NCBI GenBank assembly: GCA_003545125.1
Contig: DQCI01000193.1
Coordinates: 1-9,933, forward strand
DNA: 9,933 nucleotides
DNA from: Paracoccaceae bacterium
Lineage (GTDB): Bacteria; Pseudomonadota; Alphaproteobacteria; Rhodobacterales; Rhodobacteraceae
Reading direction: 5' to 3'
Shown here: positions 6,188 through 9,933 of the stretch, in pieces
How positions within the stretch are numbered: the first letter of the stretch is position 1
How the letters are laid out: each line of letters starts with the position of its first letter
The notes under the pieces: generated by a model
The model's input: the letters and a program-made list of their open reading frames with translations, nothing else
The model's database searches: none
Told to the model about the DNA's origin: nothing
Translations under genes and position numbers: made by a program

Positions 6188-6901
6188 TCAGTCACGCGCA
6201 AGGAGTGAAAAAATGCGCGCCGCTTTGAGAAAAGACCGCTTTCTGAGCGCCGTCTGCTCGGCGGCCTCTTCGTCGACACCCCATTGTTCAGCCTGCCAGT
6301 CCTCGTCGATTCTGGAGGCGGTCCAAAGCGCATCGGCCGGCTGCGCACGCCGTGCAGTCGCGAAGCCGATGATCAGTGATCCGGAAATCGCCACGATGTC
6401 GTGAAACGCTGCCAGTTCGAAAGGGTCGAGGGCGCGGGTGGTCTCGGCAAGCCGCGCGAGCGCTTGCGGGTCCTGAGGGCGGTGGATGATCCCGGTGGTC
6501 GGGATGAGACGGGCGCCCAGTGCGTCCGCCGCCCAGGCGAGGAGCGGATCCCAGGCCTCGGCCTGGCGCCGGACAAGGCTGTCGGGGCCCTCGGCCCTGT
6601 AGCACAAGAGATCGGTCTCACCGTAGGCGGCGATGAGTTCGGCAACCTCGTCGGACTGGGCGGACACCTTGTCGATCGCCGCGTTGGCGGAGCGCGTCAA
6701 CGGCATCTGGTCGGGCTGCACGCCGTCCACCTGCGCCTCCCACTCGGCCGCGCATTCCTCGGCATAGGCCCGGGTGGGCAAGGTGAGCGGCGCCTTGGCC
6801 GGGGTCCGCAGCGGTTTGCCGTCAAGCGTCACCGTCCAGCCGCCGTCGACCTCCACGACGCCGGTCTGCTTCCAGAAACGCTTCATCTCCCAATCGCTCA
6901 T
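6188..6901 (-). CDS. ATP12-family chaperone for F1-ATPase assembly
   Basis: This 237-residue protein belongs to the ATP12 family, whose mitochondrial member binds the free alpha subunit of F1-ATPase and prevents its aggregation during assembly. Alphaproteobacteria carry homologues of similar length. Seen: the N-terminal KRFWK (7-11), TLDGKPLRTP (25-34), the core PLTRSANAAIDKV (67-79), DLLCYRA (97-103), and the C-terminal RIDEDWQAEQWGVDEEA (197-213), all typical of the family. There is no signal peptide or membrane helix, so it is cytoplasmic. Its ATG overlaps the upstream HAD gene stop in an ATGA (6898-6901), with GGGAGG seven bases before the start inside that gene, so the two are translationally coupled. 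It is the last gene of the rarA-to-ATP12 cluster. The role in bacteria is inferred from the mitochondrial protein. Confidence 0.92.
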   Translation of the reverse strand: MSDWEMKRFWKQTGVVEVDGGWTVTLDGKPLRTPAKAPLTLPTRAYAEECAAEWEAQVDGVQPDQMPLTRSANAAIDKVSAQSDEVAELIAAYGETDLLCYRAEGPDSLVRRQAEAWDPLLAWAADALGARLIPTTGIIHRPQDPQALARLAETTRALDPFELAAFHDIVAISGSLIIGFATARRAQPADALWTASRIDEDWQAEQWGVDEEAAEQTALRKRSFLKAARIFSLLARD

Positions 6902-7578
6902 GCCCGTCCCTCCCGGAACGCATCAATGGCCTGCGCGAGCGCCGCGAAGTCGGTCACCACGGTCTGCGCTCCGGCGTTCAACAACGCCGCGCGGGCGTGA
7001 TGCCCCCAACTCACCCCGATCCCCGTGACCCCGGCGGAAACCGCCATCTCGATGTCGTAGGTGGTGTCGCCCACCATGACCGTGCTTTCCCGCGCCACGC
7101 CCGTCTCGGCGACGGCCGCCTCGAGCATCGCGGGATGTGGTTTCGACGGGTGGCCATCCGCCGTCTGCCGGGTGACGAAATGCCGCCCCAGGCCGTGGGT
7201 GTCGAGCACGAAATCCAGCCCGCGGCGCGCCATTCCGGTGGCGGCGCCGATCAGCACATCGGGTTTCGCCGCGAGCCGTTCGATCTCGGCCCGCGCGCCA
7301 TCGAACAGCGGAACCGAGGCCGGGCCACGCTCGGCGCGCAGCGAAAAGAAGTGGTCGCGGTGCGCGCCGACCGCTGCCTCTACCGTCGCATCGTCGGCGT
7401 CCGGCATCAGCCGCGCCATCACCACTGGCAACGAAAGCCCGACCATCGACAACACCTGCGCAGATGGCGCCGGCGGCCGACCGACGGCGGCCAATGCATG
7501 AGCGAAGCCGTCCAGGATGAGCGCCGCGCTGTCGACCAGCGTGCCGTCGATGTCGAAAACGACCAGGGTCAGCTCCAT
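6898..7578 (-). CDS. HAD-superfamily hydrolase, phosphoglycolate-phosphatase-like (Gph-type)
   Basis: This is a cytoplasmic HAD subfamily IA phosphatase of 226 residues from the chosen start. Motif I is DIDGTLVDS with nucleophile Asp9 and acid/base Asp11; motif II is Thr114 in AATG; motif III is Lys146 in SKPHP; motif IV is GDTTYDIEMA with Asp171 and Asp175 for magnesium. A helical cap of about 70 residues follows motif I. The set fits phosphoglycolate-phosphatase-like enzymes, but closely similar proteins act on other small phosphate esters, so no specific gene name is given. The ATG at 7576-7578 is preferred: it puts motif I eight residues in as usual, has GGAG eight bases upstream, and avoids overlap with the upstream gene. 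An alternative ATG at 7614 would add 12 residues and overlap that gene by 32 bases. The end overlaps the ATP12 gene by four bases. Confidence 0.9.
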   Translation of the reverse strand: MELTLVVFDIDGTLVDSAALILDGFAHALAAVGRPPAPSAQVLSMVGLSLPVVMARLMPDADDATVEAAVGAHRDHFFSLRAERGPASVPLFDGARAEIERLAAKPDVLIGAATGMARRGLDFVLDTHGLGRHFVTRQTADGHPSKPHPAMLEAAVAETGVARESTVMVGDTTYDIEMAVSAGVTGIGVSWGHHARAALLNAGAQTVVTDFAALAQAIDAFREGRA

Positions 7579-7582
7579 CGCC

Positions 7583-8638
7583 TCAGCTCCACGCATCATC
7601 CTCGAACGGGTCATCCGGGGCTTCGCGCTCGTCGAAGCCCAGGGTTTTCCAGGTCCGCGCCATGTGGTCGGGCAACGGCGCGGTGATCGTCAGCCGCTTG
7701 CCGGTGACCGGATGATCGAGACTGATCGAGCGGGCATGCAGATGCAGTTTGCGGCTGATTTCGCCGCCAAGGCTCGCGCCCCAGCCATCGCCGAGGTTTT
7801 CCTGGCCCGAGCCACCGTATTTGCCATCCCCCACGATCGGATGGCCCATCTCCGCCATATGGGCGCGCAACTGGTGGGTGCGCCCCGTGACCGGCACCAG
7901 CGCCAGCCAGGCCGCCCGCTGTCCGAGGTTCTGGATCACCGCGTAGTCGGTAACCGCCCGCTTCGCCCCCGGGGTTGCGTCGACCTCATCGGGAAGGATG
8001 CAGCGCATCTTCTCTGCCTCGCCCGCGCGCCCATGACCCGCGGCTTTGACCAGACCCCATTTCACCGTGCCCATCCGCGGCGTGGGCACGCCGGCGACGA
8101 CCGCCCAGTAGATCTTGCGGGTGTCGCGCGCGCGGAAGGCATCGGTCAGCATCTTCGCCGCGGCCCGCGTGCGCGCCAGCAGGAGGACGCCGGAGGTGTC
8201 CTTGTCGAGCCGGTGGACGAGGCGTGGCTTTTCTTCCAGCCCGAACCGCAGGGCTTGCGCCAATCCGTCGACATGACGGCCGCCCTGACCGGATCCGCCC
8301 TGGCTCGGCAGGCCAGGCGGCTTGTTCAATGCGATGACGTGGTCGTCTTTCCACAGGACCGCGTCCTGGATCATTCGCGCATCCGCTTCGGAAACGCGGG
8401 GCGCAACCGGTCGCGCAGGCGCGGCACCGGGGTCTGGCAGCGGCGGGATCCGCACTTTCTGCCCCTCGGCCAGTCGGGTCGCCGGCTTCACCCGTCCGCC
8501 ATCGACCCGGATCTCGCCCTTGCGGCACATTTTCTCGATCCGCCCCTGGGGCACATGGGCGAAATGCCGGCGAAACCAACGGTCGAGCCTCTGGTCGCCG
8601 TCGCCAGCGGCGACGGTGAGGGTTTGCACGCCGCTCAT
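7583..8638 (-). CDS. rluC: RluA-family pseudouridine synthase (RluC-like)
   Basis: This 351-residue enzyme converts uridine to pseudouridine in structured RNA, probably 23S rRNA if it is a true RluC. It starts with an S4 RNA-binding domain (about 14-65, with QRLDRWFRRHF and KGEIRVDGGRV) followed by a Pro/Ala linker and the catalytic domain. Visible motifs are NKPPGLPSQGG (105-115), the catalytic HRLDKDTSG (142-150) with Asp145 as nucleophile, the conserved tyrosine in RKIYWAVV (Tyr177), and GRTHQLRAHM-type plus GHPIVGDGKYG segments near 252-275. The S4 domain and the motif pattern fit RluC/RluD rather than the short RluA; choosing RluC over RluD is my judgement. Its ATG overlaps the crcB stop as ATGA (8635-8638), and the next gene starts four bases after its stop, so it sits in the middle of a coupled operon. 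Confidence 0.9.
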   Translation of the reverse strand: MSGVQTLTVAAGDGDQRLDRWFRRHFAHVPQGRIEKMCRKGEIRVDGGRVKPATRLAEGQKVRIPPLPDPGAAPARPVAPRVSEADARMIQDAVLWKDDHVIALNKPPGLPSQGGSGQGGRHVDGLAQALRFGLEEKPRLVHRLDKDTSGVLLLARTRAAAKMLTDAFRARDTRKIYWAVVAGVPTPRMGTVKWGLVKAAGHGRAGEAEKMRCILPDEVDATPGAKRAVTDYAVIQNLGQRAAWLALVPVTGRTHQLRAHMAEMGHPIVGDGKYGGSGQENLGDGWGASLGGEISRKLHLHARSISLDHPVTGKRLTITAPLPDHMARTWKTLGFDEREAPDDPFEDDAWS

Positions 8639-9015
8639 GCCGGCACCACCATGCGCGCGACCAGCACGCCGATCGCGATCGCCGCGAGCGAGAGCAAAAC
8701 CGAGGCCCCCACATAGAGCCCTGCGAGGTTGATCTCGCCGCGCTCGAACAGGGTCAGCGTGTCGAGCGAAAAAGCTGAAAACGTGGTGAAGCCCCCGAGC
8801 ACACCGGTCATCAGGAACGGCGCCAGATCGTTTCCGCCGCGACGGGCCAGCACGACCACGAGCACGCCCATGAGCAACGAGCCCAACACGTTGGCCACCA
8901 TCGTGCCATAGGGGAAGCCAGGACCCATGACGCGCATTACGCTCATGTTGGTGAGGTAGCGCAGAGAGGCGCCGATTGCGCCCCCGAGGGCGACGGAGAA
9001 AAGCGTTCCGGACAT
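8635..9015 (-). CDS. crcB: Fluoride ion channel CrcB/FluC
   Basis: This is a 126-residue membrane protein of the CrcB/Fluc family, which forms dual-topology dimers and exports fluoride. Four hydrophobic helices are apparent (about 3-22, 34-57, 65-89, 96-121). Family signatures are GGAIGASLRYL (11-21), the GTMVANVLGSLLMG helix (37-50) with pore Asn42, and GGFTTFSAFSLD (74-85), which holds the central-sodium threonine region and the Phe79/Phe82 'Phe box'. The ATG at 9013-9015 gives the normal family length and begins right at the first helix; a GTG at 9064-9066 would add 17 residues and overlap rarA. Neither has a strong Shine-Dalgarno sequence. The gene lies 31 bases after the rarA stop and overlaps rluC by four bases. 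No room exists for a fluoride riboswitch directly before it, so expression probably follows the operon. Confidence 0.92.
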   Translation of the reverse strand: MSGTLFSVALGGAIGASLRYLTNMSVMRVMGPGFPYGTMVANVLGSLLMGVLVVVLARRGGNDLAPFLMTGVLGGFTTFSAFSLDTLTLFERGEINLAGLYVGASVLLSLAAIAIGVLVARMVVPA

Positions 9016-9046
9016 GGCGGTTTCGTGCGGCGTCGCGGGCGGGATG

Positions 9047-9933
9047 TCAACCGTCGCGCTTGGCACGCAGGCCCGCGAACCAATCGACCCGCTTCTTCAG
9101 CTCGCGCTCGAACCCGCGTTCGACCGGCAGGTAGAAGACACCGCGCTTCATGCCATCGGGGAAATAGTTCTGGCCGGAGAATCCGTCCTCGGCATCGTGG
9201 TCATACTGGTAGCCGTCGCCGTATCCCTGTTCTTCCATGAGTTTCGTGGGGGCGTTCAGGATATGTTTGGGCGGCGGCTCGGAACCGGTCTTTCTTGCCG
9301 CCGCCGCCGACTGCTTGAAGGCGGCATAGCCTGCGTTCGATTTCGGGGCGAGAGCGAGGTAGATCACCGCCTGCGCCAGCGCCAGCTCGCCCTCGGGGCT
9401 CCCCAACCGCTCATAAGTCTGCCAGGCATCCAGACAGAGGCCATTGGCCTGCGGATCGGCAAGGCCGATATCCTCCACCGCCATCCGGGTGAGACGGCGG
9501 GCGAGAAAGCGCGGGTCCTCGCCCCCCAGCAGCATCCTGTTGAACCAGTAGAGTGCGGCGTCCGGGTCGGAGCCGCGGATGGATTTGTGCAGCGCCGAGA
9601 TCAGGTTATAATGCTCGTCGCCCGATTTGTCGTAGCGCGCGGCACGGCGCATCAGCCGGGTCGACAGCTGGTCGCGGTCGAGCTTGCCCTCGACCTTCCA
9701 GGCCATCACCTGTTCGATCAGGTTCAGGATCGCGCGCCCGTCGCCGTCCGCCATCTCGATCAATGCATCACGCGCGGGACCGTCAAGCGGTAAGGCGCGA
9801 CCAAGATCCTGCTCGGCGCGTTGGGCGAGACGCTCCAGATCGGCCGGCTCGAACCGTTTCAGTACCAGCACCTGGGCGCGCGAGAGCAGGGCCGCGTTCA
9901 GTTCGAACGACGGGTTCTCGGTGGTGGCACCGA
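9047..9933 (-). CDS. rarA: Replication-associated recombination protein RarA/MgsA (C-terminal part; start beyond window)
   Basis: The reading frame stays open to the right edge of the window, so the 5' part (Walker A and B of the AAA+ ATPase) lies outside; about 294 C-terminal residues of an expected 430 or so are visible. RarA (MgsA, related to eukaryotic WRNIP1) is a clamp-loader-like ATPase acting at stalled replication forks. The first visible residues read GATTENPSFELN, the sensor 1 region, followed by LLSRA with the probable arginine finger. GDGRAILNLIE carries the sensor 2 arginine. After it come family-typical tetramerisation-domain segments: KSIRGSDPDAALYW, GGEDPRFLARRL, EDIGLADP, LAPKSNAGY and a terminal YQYDHDAEDGFSGQNYFPD. 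GTG at 9869-9871 is not the start because the conserved sequence continues upstream of it. rarA is the first visible gene of the cluster that runs to ATP12. Confidence 0.94.
   Translation of the reverse strand, partial: GATTENPSFELNAALLSRAQVLVLKRFEPADLERLAQRAEQDLGRALPLDGPARDALIEMADGDGRAILNLIEQVMAWKVEGKLDRDQLSTRLMRRAARYDKSGDEHYNLISALHKSIRGSDPDAALYWFNRMLLGGEDPRFLARRLTRMAVEDIGLADPQANGLCLDAWQTYERLGSPEGELALAQAVIYLALAPKSNAGYAAFKQSAAAARKTGSEPPPKHILNAPTKLMEEQGYGDGYQYDHDAEDGFSGQNYFPDGMKRGVFYLPVERGFERELKKRVDWFAGLRAKRDG

Noticed and set aside
7579..7614. ATG at 7614 as the start of the HAD hydrolase
   Set aside because: It would overlap the rluC-like gene by 32 bases and add a non-conserved tail before motif I, and it has no clear Shine-Dalgarno; the ATG at 7578 fits better.
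7517..8716. Long plus-strand open frame of 399 codons
   Set aside because: It lies antisense to the rluC-like gene and adjoining genes, whose conserved catalytic motifs are intact. It matches no family and is the usual open antisense frame of GC-rich coding DNA.
9014..9793. Plus-strand open frame of 259 codons
   Set aside because: It is antisense to rarA, which shows clear family motifs; no recognisable domain is seen in the plus-strand translation.
9869..9871. GTG as the start of rarA
   Set aside because: The frame continues to the window edge with the conserved sensor 1 sequence GATTENPSFEL, so the gene begins outside the window.
1..9933. CRISPR arrays, insertion sequences, tRNA genes, phage or defence modules
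   Set aside because: No regularly spaced repeats, transposase motifs, terminal repeats, tRNA-like folds or defence-family domains were seen on either strand; all sizeable frames are accounted for by housekeeping or transport genes or their mirrors.

Overview
The window looks like chromosomal DNA of a GC-rich alphaproteobacterium, most likely of the Rhodobacteraceae/roseobacter group. This rests on a complete Bzt/Aap-type amino-acid ABC transporter operon (the family was defined in Rhodobacter capsulatus and Rhizobium), an ATP12-type F1-ATPase chaperone (in bacteria essentially alphaproteobacterial), and strong GC bias at third codon positions. No mobile elements, CRISPR arrays, rRNA or tRNA genes were seen. 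Apart from one gene, everything is read on the minus strand.

Layout from left to right: (1) 93-593 (+) is a small SixA-like histidine phosphatase. (2) 699-1088 (-) is a secreted COG4315-family protein, convergent with the phosphatase. The gap between them holds two inverted repeats, one of which has the form of an intrinsic terminator for the minus-strand gene. (3) 1289-5981 (-) is the bztABCD (aapJQMP) operon, read from right to left: periplasmic binding protein, two permeases, ATPase. A perfect 10-bp stem-loop sits just after the binding-protein gene, and a strong hairpin sits after the ATPase gene. (4) 5982-6187 is the operon leader. (5) 6188-9933 (-) is a compact housekeeping cluster read as rarA (cut by the window edge), crcB/fluC, an RluC-like pseudouridine synthase, a HAD-family phosphatase and an ATP12 chaperone. 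Its genes overlap by 4 bases or are separated by only a few.

The transporter genes form one functional machine: BztA captures acidic amino acids and their amides in the periplasm, BztB and BztC form the channel, and BztD drives transport with ATP. The right-hand cluster is a co-translated group with unrelated roles: replication-fork maintenance, fluoride export, rRNA or tRNA modification, a phosphatase reaction and ATP synthase assembly.

I found no evidence of a novel defence or mobile system. The points most worth checking are the enlarged, extra-hydrophobic BztC permease, the intra-operon stem-loop after bztA, the placement of a fluoride channel in a translationally coupled housekeeping operon, and the small two-cysteine secreted COG4315 protein with a hairpin in its leader.
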